64,000 bases of DNA from an uncultured Phascolarctobacterium sp. (GTDB lineage Bacteria; Bacillota; Negativicutes; Acidaminococcales; Acidaminococcaceae), in NCBI GenBank assembly GCA_900544885.1, contig UQWU01000002.1, positions 30,724-94,723 on the forward strand. The letters run 5' to 3'. Below the pieces are notes generated by a model, which saw nothing but the letters and a program-made list of their open reading frames with translations, was not told the origin of the DNA and made no database searches. Shown here in pieces: positions 17,235-27,177 of the stretch; positions within the stretch are counted from its first letter, which is position 1; each line of letters starts with the position of its first letter. The translations under genes and the position numbers were made by a program.

Positions 17235-17714
17235 TTGGTTAACTTTAATATGACACTTATCGCGCAAATCCTGAACTTTTTAGTTTTAGTTTTTGTCCTT
17301 GCAAAATTTGCTTACAAACCTGTAGTTAAAATTATGGATGAACGTAAGAATAAAATTGCAAGCGATTTGGAAGCAGCTGAAAAAGCAAAAACTGATGCTG
17401 AAGCTGTTAAAGCAGAATATGCTGCTAAATTAGCTGAAGCTAAACAAGAAGCTCAAGCTATTATTGATGCTGCACGTAAAACTGCTCAAGCTGCTCATGA
17501 TAAAATCATGGCTGACACCAAAGCTGAACAAGATCAGGTTGTCGCAACTGCAAAAGAAGCAATCGCTATGGAAAAGAAAAAAGCTATGGACGACATTCGT
17601 GTCCAAGTTATTAACCTGTCCATGATTGCTGCTAGCAAAATTGTAGAACAAAAATTAGGTTCTGAAGAAGATAAACAAATGGCTGGCAAAATCGTTGATT
17701 CTATTATGAAATAA
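17235..17714 (+). CDS. atpF: ATP synthase Fo subunit b
   Basis: 159 residues. One N-terminal membrane helix (LIAQILNFLVLVFVLAKFAY) then a long Ala/Lys/Glu-rich coiled coil, as in the peripheral stalk b subunit. TTG start with AAAGGAGCG 9-10 bases upstream. The C terminus (MIAASKIVEQKLGSEEDKQMAGKIVDSIMK) is the region that normally contacts delta. No atpH follows: the next gene is the delta-like/alpha fusion, so b must meet the delta-like domain carried on alpha. Normal length and no delta part on b itself. Confidence 0.93.
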   Translation: MVNFNMTLIAQILNFLVLVFVLAKFAYKPVVKIMDERKNKIASDLEAAEKAKTDAEAVKAEYAAKLAEAKQEAQAIIDAARKTAQAAHDKIMADTKAEQDQVVATAKEAIAMEKKKAMDDIRVQVINLSMIAASKIVEQKLGSEEDKQMAGKIVDSIMK

Positions 17715-17807
17715 TTATTTTGCTGCTTTCCCTATTAGGCCGGAAAGTATCTGCTGAACTGCGAATCAGTGTGATAAGAGCCGGTATTCGGAGGTGATTG
17801 GTACAAT

Positions 17808-19634
17808 ATGAAGAGTGAAGAAAATATTGCTTTATTGAAGCAAGAATTGTCCGACTTCAAAATTGATCTGGGTTCTATTAAAGAACTGTTAGATGTTAAT
17901 GTAACTACAGCCAAAAAACTGACTGTCGACGAGTATCAATCCATTTCTGCAATTCTCACCGAGAAACTGGGTCGCGAAATTTTCTTAAACAAGAAAGTAG
18001 ATCCTTCTATCCTCGGCGGCATCATCGTACAAGTTGGCGATAAGGTATATGACGCTTCCGCTCTGCGTAAGCTGAAAAAAATGGAAGTAGCTCTGAATGG
18101 CATTGACATTCACGAATACACCAAACCTGAAGCTATGGGTGATGCTCTCAGCGCTAAGCTCGAGAATTACAAAGTGGATGCTGACCTTGAAGAAGTTGGT
18201 ATCGTTGAAAAAATCGGTGACGGCATCGCAACTGTTATCGGTATGAAAAACGCAATGGCTGGCGAATTGGTTGAAATGCCCCATAACGTATCCGGCATGG
18301 TTCTGAACTTGAACCCTGATTCCGTTGGTATCGTATTAATGGGTGGCGAAACCAAAATTAAAGAAGGCGACATCGTTCGCCGTACCGGCCGCATCATGGA
18401 AGTTCCTGTTGGTGAAAACCTGCTGGGACGTGTAGTAAGTGCAATCGGTAATCCGATTGATGGCAAAGGCGAAATCGTTGCTGCTGCACATCGTCCGGTT
18501 GAATCTCCTGCACATGGTATCGCAGACCGTCAACCGGTTGATACCCCGTTGCAAACCGGTATTAAATGTATCGACGCATTGGTTCCTATCGGACGTGGTC
18601 AGCGTGAATTAATCATCGGTGACCGTGGTACTGGTAAAACCGCTGTTGCAATCGATACTATCATCAACCAAAAAGGCTTAGGCGTTATCTGCATTTATGT
18701 AGCTATCGGCCAAAAAGCTTCTACTATTGCTCGTATTGTTCGTACTTTGGAACAACACGGTGCTATGGAATATACCATTATCGTAGCTGCTACTGCTGCT
18801 GACTCCGCTCCGCTGCAATATCTGGCTCCGTATGCTGGCGTAACCATGGCTGAATACTTCATGGATCAAGGCAAAGACGTTCTGTGCGTATACGACGACC
18901 TGTCCAAACACGCTGTTGCATATCGTGCAATGTCCCTGCTGCTCCGCCGTCCGCCAGGACGTGAAGCTTACCCTGGTGACGTATTCTACTTGCATTCCCG
19001 TCTGTTGGAACGCGCTGCTCGTCTGAACGATGAACTGAAAGGCGGTTCTATTACTGCTCTGCCTATCATCGAAACTCTGGCAGGTGACGTAGGCGGCTTC
19101 ATTCCGACCAACGTAATTTCCATTACTGACGGTCAGATCTTCTTGGAATCTGAATTATTCTACGCAGGTATCCGTCCGGCTATTAACTCCGGTCTGTCCG
19201 TATCTCGTGTAGGTGGTGCTGCTCAGATTAAAGCTATGAAGCAAGTAGCTGGTACTTTACGTCTGGATTTGGCACAATTCCGCGAACTGGCAGCATTTGC
19301 TCAGTTTGCTTCTGACCTTGATAAAGCTACCAAAGCTCAATTGGACCGTGGTCAACGTCTGACCGAAGTTCTGAAACAAGGCCAATACAGCCCGCTGTCT
19401 GTTGAAAAACAAGTTATGGCAATTTACCTTGGCACTAAAGGTTACCTGGATGACGTAGCAGTTAAAGACGTAACTCGCTGCGAAAAAGAATTCCTGGAAT
19501 TCATGGCTGCAAACCATCCTGAAGTTGGTGCAGACATCCTCAGCGCTAAGAAAATCACTGACGAAAATGAAGAAGCATTGAAGAAAGCTATCGCCGAGTT
19601 CAAGGAAACCTTTGTATCCAGTGAAGGCAGGTGA
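17808..19634 (+). CDS. atpA: ATP synthase F1 subunit alpha with N-terminal delta C-terminal-like domain (delta-alpha fusion)
   Basis: 608 residues, about 106 more than a usual alpha. Residues from about 107 ([16 protein letters not shown]) to the end are a normal alpha chain: Walker A GDRGTGKT at 271-278 (Q replaced by G against the common GDRQTGKT), [25 protein letters not shown] and SRVGGAAQ. Residues about 35-96 instead match the C-terminal domain of subunit delta/[23 protein letters not shown], then [20 protein letters not shown] and LRKLKKM. The six-helix delta N-terminal domain is missing. The start is firm: GGAGGTGAT lies 9 bases before the ATG and an in-frame TAA lies at 17775. There is no room for atpH in the 93-base gap before it. 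Confidence 0.93.
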   Translation: MKSEENIALLKQELSDFKIDLGSIKELLDVNVTTAKKLTVDEYQSISAILTEKLGREIFLNKKVDPSILGGIIVQVGDKVYDASALRKLKKMEVALNGIDIHEYTKPEAMGDALSAKLENYKVDADLEEVGIVEKIGDGIATVIGMKNAMAGELVEMPHNVSGMVLNLNPDSVGIVLMGGETKIKEGDIVRRTGRIMEVPVGENLLGRVVSAIGNPIDGKGEIVAAAHRPVESPAHGIADRQPVDTPLQTGIKCIDALVPIGRGQRELIIGDRGTGKTAVAIDTIINQKGLGVICIYVAIGQKASTIARIVRTLEQHGAMEYTIIVAATAADSAPLQYLAPYAGVTMAEYFMDQGKDVLCVYDDLSKHAVAYRAMSLLLRRPPGREAYPGDVFYLHSRLLERAARLNDELKGGSITALPIIETLAGDVGGFIPTNVISITDGQIFLESELFYAGIRPAINSGLSVSRVGGAAQIKAMKQVAGTLRLDLAQFRELAAFAQFASDLDKATKAQLDRGQRLTEVLKQGQYSPLSVEKQVMAIYLGTKGYLDDVAVKDVTRCEKEFLEFMAANHPEVGADILSAKKITDENEEALKKAIAEFKETFVSSEGR

Positions 19635-19641
19635 TTAACTG

Positions 19642-20526
19642 ATGGCAACTGCACGCGAGATTCATCGCCACATGAAAAGCGTAGGTAACATCGGTAAGAT
19701 CACTAAAGCTATGAAGATGGTTGCTGCTGCTCGTCTTAGACGTGCTCAAGAAAAAGCTGCTGCTAGCCGTCCTTATGCTATCAAGATCAAAGAAGTGTTA
19801 TCCAGCGTTGTGAGCGATCCGAGCATTCTTGCAGGCCTTAGTGCCAAAAAACACCCGCTGCTTCAACATCGTGAAGTTAAAAAAGTTGGTTATCTGGTAC
19901 TCGCCTCTGATAAAGGTCTGGCTGGTGCATATAGCTCCAATGCTCTGAAATTAGCTGTGGCTGAAATTTCTGCTTGTGATGACGAAGTTGTCGTTATTAC
20001 CAGTGGCCGTAAGGCAAGAGATTTCTTCAACCGCCGTGGTTATAAAGTATTGAGTGCACATTTCGGTTATTCTGACAGACCTACATATGCTAACGCTGCT
20101 GAAATTGCTCAAGATGCAATTGCACAATTTGCTGATGAGCATTTTGATGAACTGCGTATTGTATATACAATTTTTAAAACTGCTTTGTCCCAGACTCCTA
20201 CCTGCGAAAAAATTCTGCCGGTAGAGCCTCCTGTTAAGGAAAAAGGCAAAGCAAGTGCTTCATTTATCTTTGAACCTAGCGAAGACGAAACTTTACAAGT
20301 ACTTGCTCCTAAGTATTTGGAAACCGTAGTTTACGCTGCTCTGGTACAATCTGCTGCCAGTGAATTAGGTTCTCGTATGACTGCAATGTCTTCTGCAACT
20401 GACAACGCTGCAAAACTGGTACAAAACCTGGAGCTGTCTTACAATAAGGCACGCCAGGCTTCCATTACCCGTGAGCTTAACGAAATCGTTGGCGGCGTAG
20501 AAGCTTTGAAACAGTCTCAAAACTAA
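19642..20526 (+). CDS. atpG: ATP synthase F1 subunit gamma
   Basis: 294 residues, the usual length. The N-terminal coiled-coil strand has the family pattern REIHRHMKSVGNIGKITKAMKMVAAARLRRAQ, the middle has the GLAGAYSSN block, and the C-terminal strand contains ALVQSAASELGSRMTAMSSATDNA with the conserved SRM-AM-AT-NA signature. Gamma is the rotor shaft inside the alpha-beta hexamer. It starts 7 bases after the delta-alpha fusion gene. Nothing unusual. Confidence 0.96.
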   Translation: MATAREIHRHMKSVGNIGKITKAMKMVAAARLRRAQEKAAASRPYAIKIKEVLSSVVSDPSILAGLSAKKHPLLQHREVKKVGYLVLASDKGLAGAYSSNALKLAVAEISACDDEVVVITSGRKARDFFNRRGYKVLSAHFGYSDRPTYANAAEIAQDAIAQFADEHFDELRIVYTIFKTALSQTPTCEKILPVEPPVKEKGKASASFIFEPSEDETLQVLAPKYLETVVYAALVQSAASELGSRMTAMSSATDNAAKLVQNLELSYNKARQASITRELNEIVGGVEALKQSQN

Positions 20527-21969
<1,443 letters not shown>

Positions 21970-21971
21970 TA

Positions 21972-22382
21972 ATGGCTACACCTTTTACATTTGAAATTGT
22001 CACTCCGGATAAAATGCTTTTTTTTGCTGAAAATGTAACTTATGTTGGCTTCCGTGCACTGTCCGGCAACTTAGGTATTAAAGCAAGACATATGCCGATT
22101 ATCGCAACTCTGGACATCTCTCCGATGAAAATTGAGTTCACCGATGGTACCGATATGGAATTTGCTGTTTGCGGCGGTTTTCTGGAAATGAAAGACAATA
22201 AATGTACTGTTTTAGCAACTATTGCTGAAGCTGGTGCAGATATTGATACTGCTCGTGCAACTGCAGCCAAAGAACGTGCAGAACAACGTCTGGCTTCTAA
22301 AAGTGCTGATGTCGACTCTGCTCGTGCTGAACGTGCATTAAAAAGAGCAATGGCTCGTCTGCGTGCCGCTCATAAAGCATAA
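21972..22382 (+). CDS. atpC: ATP synthase F1 subunit epsilon
   Basis: 136 residues. The N-terminal beta-sandwich begins TFEIVTPDKMLFF and includes GNLGIKARHMPIIATL; the C-terminal helical hairpin is Ala/Arg-rich (ERAEQRLASKSADVDSARAERALKRAMARLRAAHKA), as in the inhibitory domain of bacterial epsilon. It begins 2 bases after atpD and ends the operon just before a strong terminator. Confidence 0.95.
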   Translation: MATPFTFEIVTPDKMLFFAENVTYVGFRALSGNLGIKARHMPIIATLDISPMKIEFTDGTDMEFAVCGGFLEMKDNKCTVLATIAEAGADIDTARATAAKERAEQRLASKSADVDSARAERALKRAMARLRAAHKA

Positions 22383-22406
22383 AAGCATTCAAGACAATAC
22401 AAATTT

Positions 22407-22442
22407 AAAGACTCTGTCCCAATTTGGGACGGAGTCTTTTTT
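22407..22442 (+). terminator. Rho-independent terminator of the atp operon
   Basis: A 14-base-pair stem (AAAGACTCTGTCCC with GGGACGGAGTCTTT; one internal T-G pair, 22407-22420 and 22426-22439) with a 5-base loop and a T run. Confidence 0.93.
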
Positions 22443-22480
22443 ATTGCCTTAAAATGTGCCATTATGCTAACTTTCCACTA

Positions 22481-22508
22481 TTGTCACAGTTTAAGACTTG
22501 CATAAAAT
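22481..22508 (+). promoter_or_regulatory. Candidate promoter of the 61-residue gene
   Basis: TTGTCA (22481-22486), 16-base spacer, TAAAAT (22503-22508); both boxes are one base from consensus. A further TATAAT at 22526-22531 lacks a well-placed -35. Confidence 0.5.
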
Positions 22509-22552
22509 ACTTGCTTATAGTATTCTATAATAGTAAAAAGGAGGAGTGTGAG

Positions 22553-22738
22553 ATGGCTGACATTATTGAGAGCCTTGCTGGTAATAAAATGCTCATGCTC
22601 AAGGAGGATATTGCATTTCTGCGTAAACGTTTAGCGGAATGTGCAGATGAGGACGCGAAGAAAGCAATTCGTCGAGAGCTGATGGAAAAAGAGACTTATT
22701 ATAATATTCTCGCAGACCGCCAGCGGATTAATTTCTAA
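22553..22738 (+). CDS. Small conserved-looking protein of unknown function (61 aa)
   Basis: I place the start at the ATG at 22553, preceded by AAAAGGAGGAGTG; the longer frame from 22424 would begin inside the atp terminator. The protein is charged, soluble and probably all-helical: MADIIESLAGNKMLMLKEDI, then AFLRKRLAECADEDAKKAIRRE and LMEKETYYNILADRQRINF. I do not recognise it. It has its own promoter candidate and its own terminator, so it is a monocistronic unit between atp and murA. Its excellent ribosome site supports real translation. Confidence 0.75.
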   Translation: MADIIESLAGNKMLMLKEDIAFLRKRLAECADEDAKKAIRRELMEKETYYNILADRQRINF

Positions 22739-22764
22739 GCCGGAGATTTTGCCGGCTTTTTCTG
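22737..22764 (+). terminator. Terminator after the 61-residue gene
   Basis: AAGCCGG and CCGGCTT form a short GC-rich stem around GAGATTTTG; a T run follows. It overlaps the stop codon. Confidence 0.8.
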
Positions 22765-22851
22765 TGTTTATGAGATTGAATCCAGCCGGTCGTAATAATA
22801 AAATAAAAATATCTAAATTTAATCTAGCTTCGCATATACAGGAGGAATATT

Positions 22852-24114
22852 TTGGAAAAGCTAATTGTTAAAGGCGGCAACCGTCTGGTTGGTACGGTAA
22901 AAACCAGTGGTGCAAAGAATGCAGTATTGCCGATTATTGCTGCTTCCATTTTGGGAACTACTCCTAGTCATTTAGATGAAGTTCCTATGCTGGAAGATGT
23001 ACATACCATAAGTGAAGTATTAAAATGTCTGGGATTGAAGGTTGCTTGTCCGGAAACTAATGTTTTGGATATTGATAGCAGCGAAATTACTTCCTATGAA
23101 GCTCCTTATGAGCTAGTGCGTACTATGCGTGCGTCCTTCCTGGTTATGGGTCCTTTATTAGCCCGTATCGGTAAAGCAAGAATTTCTATGCCTGGTGGTT
23201 GTGCTATCGGTGCCCGTCCGATTGATATCCACTTGAAAGGTTTTGAAGCTTTAGGTGTAAAAATCGAACAGGGTCATGGCTACATCGAAGCAAGTGCTCC
23301 GAACGGTTTAAAGGGCACTAGCATTTATTTTGATTTCCCCAGCGTTGGTGCTACCGAAAATATTATGATGGCTGCAGCACTTGCTGAAGGCACTACTGTT
23401 TTGGAAAATGCTGCTGAGGAACCGGAAATTGTCGATTTAGCAAACTATTTAAACAAAATGGGCGCTAAAATCCGTGGCGCAGGTACTGATACAATTCGTA
23501 TTGAAGGCGTAGAAAAACTGCATGGTGCTGATTATACAATTATTCCTGATCGTATCGAAGCAGGTACTTACATGATTGCTGCTGCTATGACCGGCGGTGA
23601 CATTGTCGTAGAAAACGTACTGCCGGAGCATCAGAAGCCTTTGATTGCTAAGCTGCGTGAAGCAGGTGCGATTGTTGAAGAAGATATTGATAAAGTACGT
23701 GTTGTCGGTCCCGAGGTTTTAAAAGCTGTCGATATTAAAACTTTGCCGTATCCTGGTTTTCCTACAGATATGCAGGCACAGATGATGGCTATGATGGTTG
23801 TTTCCGAAGGCCGTAGCAAGGTTACTGAAACTGTTTTTGAAAATCGCTTTATGCATGTAGTAGAGCTGAACCGTATGGGTGCTCGTATTACCACTGAAGG
23901 TCGCAGTGCAGTTATTGATGGTCCATGTAAGCTGACTGGATGTGATGTTCGTGCTACAGACCTGCGTGCAGGTGCAGCAATGATTTTAGCAGGCTTAGTT
24001 GCTGAAGGTATTACCTATATCGGTGATTTGCATCATATAGATCGTGGTTATGAAAACATTGTTGATAAGCTGACTAAATTAGGTGCAGATATTCAACGTA
24101 TGGAAATGCAATAA
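22852..24114 (+). CDS. murA: UDP-N-acetylglucosamine 1-carboxyvinyltransferase
   Basis: 420 residues. MurA transfers enolpyruvate from PEP to UDP-GlcNAc, the first committed step of peptidoglycan synthesis. The catalytic/fosfomycin-binding cysteine is C117 in [15 protein letters not shown], and the substrate-binding KTSGAKNA stretch lies at the N terminus. [12 protein letters not shown] is also typical. TTG start with a strong GGAGGAATAT upstream. It is followed after 35 bases by mreB; both act in wall synthesis and shape. Diderm cells usually have one copy; a second copy cannot be excluded. Confidence 0.96.
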   Translation: MEKLIVKGGNRLVGTVKTSGAKNAVLPIIAASILGTTPSHLDEVPMLEDVHTISEVLKCLGLKVACPETNVLDIDSSEITSYEAPYELVRTMRASFLVMGPLLARIGKARISMPGGCAIGARPIDIHLKGFEALGVKIEQGHGYIEASAPNGLKGTSIYFDFPSVGATENIMMAAALAEGTTVLENAAEEPEIVDLANYLNKMGAKIRGAGTDTIRIEGVEKLHGADYTIIPDRIEAGTYMIAAAMTGGDIVVENVLPEHQKPLIAKLREAGAIVEEDIDKVRVVGPEVLKAVDIKTLPYPGFPTDMQAQMMAMMVVSEGRSKVTETVFENRFMHVVELNRMGARITTEGRSAVIDGPCKLTGCDVRATDLRAGAAMILAGLVAEGITYIGDLHHIDRGYENIVDKLTKLGADIQRMEMQ

Positions 24115-24149
24115 GCTATTTCTGATTTTGTAAAATAGGAGTTTTAAGA

Positions 24150-25175
24150 ATGTTTAAAAGTATGGATATAGGCATCGACCTTGGTACTGCTAATATCCTT
24201 GTTTTTGTTAAAGGCAAGGGTGTTGTGTTGAAGGAGCCAAGTGTTGTAGCAATTGATAAAGTTCGTAATAAGGTTTTAGCTGTCGGCGACGATGCTCGTG
24301 AAATGCTAGGCCGTTCTCCGGGAAGCATTGTGGCTATTCGTCCTTTAAAAGAAGGCGTAATTGCTAACTATACAGTAACACAAAAATTATTGGCTTATGT
24401 TATTGAAAAAGTAGCAGGCAAAAGCCTGTTTTTTAAACCGCGTGTTATGACCTGTGTACCTATAGGTATCACTTCTGTAGAAAAACGTGCTGTTATGGAA
24501 GCGACTACTCAAGGCGGTGCTTCTAAAACCTATCTCATTGAAGAGCCTTTGGCAGCTGCTTTAGGTGCTGGTATTGATATTTCTGTACCGCGCGGCAACA
24601 TGGTTGTTGATATCGGCGGTGGTACTACTGATATTGCTGTTCTGAGCCTGGGTGGTATTGTTGTAGATTCTTCTATCCGTATCGGCGGCGACCATTTTGA
24701 TGAAGCAATTGTACGTCATGTTAAAAAAGTGCATAATGTTCTGATTGGCGAAAGAACTGCTGAAGAAATTAAAATTAATGTTGCTACTGTTTCTCCTAAC
24801 GGTCGCAATGAGTCTATTTCCGTACGTGGCCGTGATTTGGTTACTGGTCTGCCTACTACCTTTAGCGTCGGCAGTGAAGAATGTCGTACAGCTTTGGAAG
24901 ATTCTGTATCATCCTTGATTTCTACTGTTCGTAGTGTTTTAGAGAAATGTCCGCCGGAATTAGCTGCTGATATAGTTGATAATGGTATTTATATGACTGG
25001 CGGCGGTGCTTTACTTGACGGTTTAGCAGAAATCATGCAGAAAGAAACAGGTATTACTACGCATATTGCTGAAGAACCTTTGGCATGTGTAGCTCTTGGT
25101 ACTGGTAAAGCTTTGGAGAATTTAGATAAGCTGCATCCTGGTACTGTTTATACTGCTTCTAACCTAGATGCTTGA
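24150..25175 (+). CDS. mreB: Rod-shape protein, MreB/Mbl family actin homologue
   Basis: 341 residues, standard MreB length. Actin-fold motifs: phosphate 1 DIGIDLGTANILVFVKGKG, connect region EEPLAAALGAGID, phosphate 2 DIGGGTTDIAVLSLGG and adenosine motif MTGGGALLDGL. It forms membrane-bound filaments that guide the elongation machinery. MreC/MreD are not next to it, which is more like Mbl or MreBH genes than the main mreBCD operon, so the exact paralogue is uncertain. A perfect hairpin terminator follows. Confidence 0.92.
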   Translation: MFKSMDIGIDLGTANILVFVKGKGVVLKEPSVVAIDKVRNKVLAVGDDAREMLGRSPGSIVAIRPLKEGVIANYTVTQKLLAYVIEKVAGKSLFFKPRVMTCVPIGITSVEKRAVMEATTQGGASKTYLIEEPLAAALGAGIDISVPRGNMVVDIGGGTTDIAVLSLGGIVVDSSIRIGGDHFDEAIVRHVKKVHNVLIGERTAEEIKINVATVSPNGRNESISVRGRDLVTGLPTTFSVGSEECRTALEDSVSSLISTVRSVLEKCPPELAADIVDNGIYMTGGGALLDGLAEIMQKETGITTHIAEEPLACVALGTGKALENLDKLHPGTVYTASNLDA

Positions 25176-25202
25176 TGTAGTGTAAATTGATATAGTTTAT
25201 TG

Positions 25203-25233
25203 AAAATACACAGCTTATGCTGTGTATTTTTAT
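25203..25233 (+). terminator. Terminator after mreB
   Basis: A perfect 12-base-pair stem (AAAATACACAGC with GCTGTGTATTTT, 25203-25214 and 25219-25230) with a TTAT loop, ending in T-rich sequence. It lies only 24 bases before the next start codon. Confidence 0.9.
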
Positions 25234-25256
25234 TCTTAAAGATAAAGGTGTTAAAA

Positions 25257-26648
25257 ATGAATTATAAAACAATTTTAAGTGGTTTACTTGTTTGTTCCTT
25301 AGTTGCATTTACTTTAGTTGCAGACGCTGCACCAATTAATAATATGCGTACTAGTGTTAGTCCGGCTAGAGTACGTATTGTTTTGGATAGTAAAGCTCCT
25401 ATTACTTATAAGCAGGATAAAAATGGATTAAAACTGACTGTAAATATGCCAGACAGCAGTGTCCAAAAACAACAGGCGAAAATTAATGATATGGCGATTA
25501 AAAGCATTAAGTTGGTGCCTAATGGGCGCAATGCTTCCAAACTGCAAATTGATTTAAAAAAAGATTGCCAATATAAAATTTATCAGCTGAAGGGACCTAA
25601 TCGTTTAGTAGTAGATATTTTCCGTATTAATATCATTAAGCAGACTAGTCCTGTAGCACAAGGTGTTACTTATACTTATATGCAAGATGAGATGAATGGT
25701 AAACAGATTAAGGCGTATCTTGTTTCCGTAGCTCCTAATGCACCATACACCTTGCTGCCGTTTTCTGCTGCCGGTACCTATAATGGACGTGGAAGTGTAG
25801 CTAAACAAGCAGCTCAACGAAAAATACCGGCAGCTATTAATGCTTCTTATTTTGATACTGATGGTTGGGTTATTGGTAGTATTCGTAACCAAAATAAAAT
25901 GATGGCTGCGGATAGTCAGCCTCGTAGCGGTTTTGGTATGCAAGCAGGTAAACCTATGATTTTACAAGATGTTGCGTATACTGGGATATTGCAAATGCCT
26001 GGAGGACGTACTTTGAAGATTAAAGGCATGAATAGAGTCCGTATTGCTGATGATTTAGTAGTATATAATTCTTTTTACGCTCCTTCGACTAAAACCAATA
26101 ATTTTGGCCGAGAAATAAAAATAAAAAATAATCGTGTAATAGCAGTATCGACTGCCGGAAATATGTCTATTGAACCTGGTACAGTAGTCGTTTCCGGTCA
26201 TGGAGCAAGTGCTGCCGCGATGGCAATGCTACGTGTCGGTGATAAAGTAAATCTAGATGAAAGCTTAGGAAACATCGCTGCTGATGCTGCCGAAACAGTA
26301 GTTAGTGGTGGTCCTCTGCTGTTGCAAAACGGGAAAGTTAATGTACGAACAGTTGAAGAGAATATTGCTCCTGATATTGCTAAAGGACGTGCACCAAGAA
26401 CTGCTGTTGCGTTAAAACGCGATGGTACACTAATGATGTTAGTTGTTGATGGTCGTAGTAATACTTCCTCTGGTTTAACTTTACCGGAATTAGCACAATA
26501 TTTATTGCGCTTAGGTGCTGTTGACGCTGTTAATTTTGATGGCGGCGGCAGTAGCGTTATGTCTGTTAACGGTAAGATTGTTAATAATCCTTCCGATGGT
26601 AGAGAACGCCTTGTAAGCATAGGTTTGGGATTATTTACAAAATGGTGA
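25257..26648 (+). CDS. Exported AMIN + phosphodiester glycosidase (NAGPA) family protein
   Basis: 463 residues from the ATG at 25257 (AAAGGTG upstream); the longer frame starts inside the mreB terminator. A signal peptide ends near ADAAP. An AMIN-like beta domain follows at about 25-110 (VRIVLDSKAPITYKQ, QIDLKKDCQYKIYQLKGPNRLVVDIF), suited to peptidoglycan or septum targeting. The C-terminal half is a NAGPA domain: AINASYFDTDG, SGGPLLLQNGKV, RAPRTAVALKRDGTLMMLVVDGR and VNFDGGGSSVM. Relatives hydrolyse phosphodiester-linked sugars or act in exopolysaccharide processing. In this periplasm it may modify a wall- or OM-linked polymer; substrate unknown. Confidence 0.85.
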   Translation: MNYKTILSGLLVCSLVAFTLVADAAPINNMRTSVSPARVRIVLDSKAPITYKQDKNGLKLTVNMPDSSVQKQQAKINDMAIKSIKLVPNGRNASKLQIDLKKDCQYKIYQLKGPNRLVVDIFRINIIKQTSPVAQGVTYTYMQDEMNGKQIKAYLVSVAPNAPYTLLPFSAAGTYNGRGSVAKQAAQRKIPAAINASYFDTDGWVIGSIRNQNKMMAADSQPRSGFGMQAGKPMILQDVAYTGILQMPGGRTLKIKGMNRVRIADDLVVYNSFYAPSTKTNNFGREIKIKNNRVIAVSTAGNMSIEPGTVVVSGHGASAAAMAMLRVGDKVNLDESLGNIAADAAETVVSGGPLLLQNGKVNVRTVEENIAPDIAKGRAPRTAVALKRDGTLMMLVVDGRSNTSSGLTLPELAQYLLRLGAVDAVNFDGGGSSVMSVNGKIVNNPSDGRERLVSIGLGLFTKW

Positions 26649-26653
26649 ACTGC

Positions 26654-26682
26654 TTGTCAAAAGAAGTAGCAGGCTGTATAAT
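26654..26682 (+). promoter_or_regulatory. Promoter of the lipoyl-like lipoprotein gene
   Basis: TTGTCA (26654-26659), 17-base spacer, TATAAT (26677-26682); start expected near 26689. A palindrome lies directly downstream. Confidence 0.75.
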
Positions 26683-26696
26683 TAATAAATAGTAAG

Positions 26697-26714
26697 ATAG
26701 ACTAATCAGTCTAT
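26697..26714. promoter_or_regulatory. Palindromic operator candidate downstream of the promoter
   Basis: ATAGACTAATCAGTCTAT: two perfect 7-base arms around AATC. It lies about +9 to +26 from the expected start. Its core GACTAATCAGTC is the exact reverse complement of the core of the operator-like palindrome at the tolC promoter (31804-31819). The shape is typical of TetR-family sites, but no regulator gene is in the window. Confidence 0.65.
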
Positions 26715-26791
26715 TATATTGTTACTTGTTTAATTATAAACGGTAAATATTTATTTTTATATGCAATTGTGTTAGATAGGAGGTAAAGCAA

Positions 26792-27094
26792 ATGGCAAAG
26801 AAAAAACTTTTGATTGCCGCTTTAGCAGTGGTCGGAGCTTTAAGCATGTTTACCATTGGCTGTGCCGCTATAACTGATCAGCATGCTGTTGTCAGCGGTA
26901 CTGTAGTTGCTGATGGTCTTGTTACCGAAGGTGCTGTAGTAAAGCAGGGTGATGTGCTTGTTAATGTTAAGTCTCTGGCAGGTAGTAATATTGCCGCAGC
27001 CCGTGCAACAACATCAGGTCATGTGACTCAGGTGCTTGTACAGCCTGGACAAAATATTGTGCCACAGCAAGTTGTAGCAAAAATTAGTGAATAA
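26792..27094 (+). CDS. Small biotinyl-lipoyl-like exported lipoprotein
   Basis: 100 residues. An N-terminal signal ends in a lipobox-like FTIGC with Cys24. The mature part (about 75 residues) reads as a biotinyl/lipoyl-like hammerhead: VVSGTVVADGLVTEGAVVKQGDVLVNVKS, then TTSGHVTQVLVQPGQNIVPQQVVAKI. The modified lysine motif is absent, so it is a structural fold like that in RND/HlyD adaptor proteins, without their hairpin and barrel domains. AGGAGGTAAAG precedes the ATG. It shares an operator motif with tolC, so it may work with a TolC-dependent efflux system. Function is inferred only. Confidence 0.72.
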   Translation: MAKKKLLIAALAVVGALSMFTIGCAAITDQHAVVSGTVVADGLVTEGAVVKQGDVLVNVKSLAGSNIAAARATTSGHVTQVLVQPGQNIVPQQVVAKISE

Positions 27095-27102
27095 AATAAG
27101 CA

Positions 27103-27130
27103 GCCGGCGAGGAATTTCCCGCCGGTTTTG
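27103..27130 (+). terminator. Terminator after the lipoyl-like lipoprotein gene
   Basis: GC-rich stem CCGGCG with CGCCGG (27104-27109 and 27120-27125), extended by inner GG-CC pairs with one bulged A, followed by TTTTG. Confidence 0.8.
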
Positions 27131-27177
27131 CGGTATTTACAAGCAATAGATAGAAAGTAGAAGAAGTAGGAGTACAG

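Noticed and set aside
17715..17807. A hidden atpH or a frameshifted delta N-terminal domain between atpF and atpA
   Set aside because: Only 93 bases, with an in-frame stop at 17775; far too short for the missing about 105 residues.
22424..22552. N-terminal extension of the 61-residue protein
   Set aside because: It would start within the atp operon terminator; the ATG at 22553 has the ribosome site.
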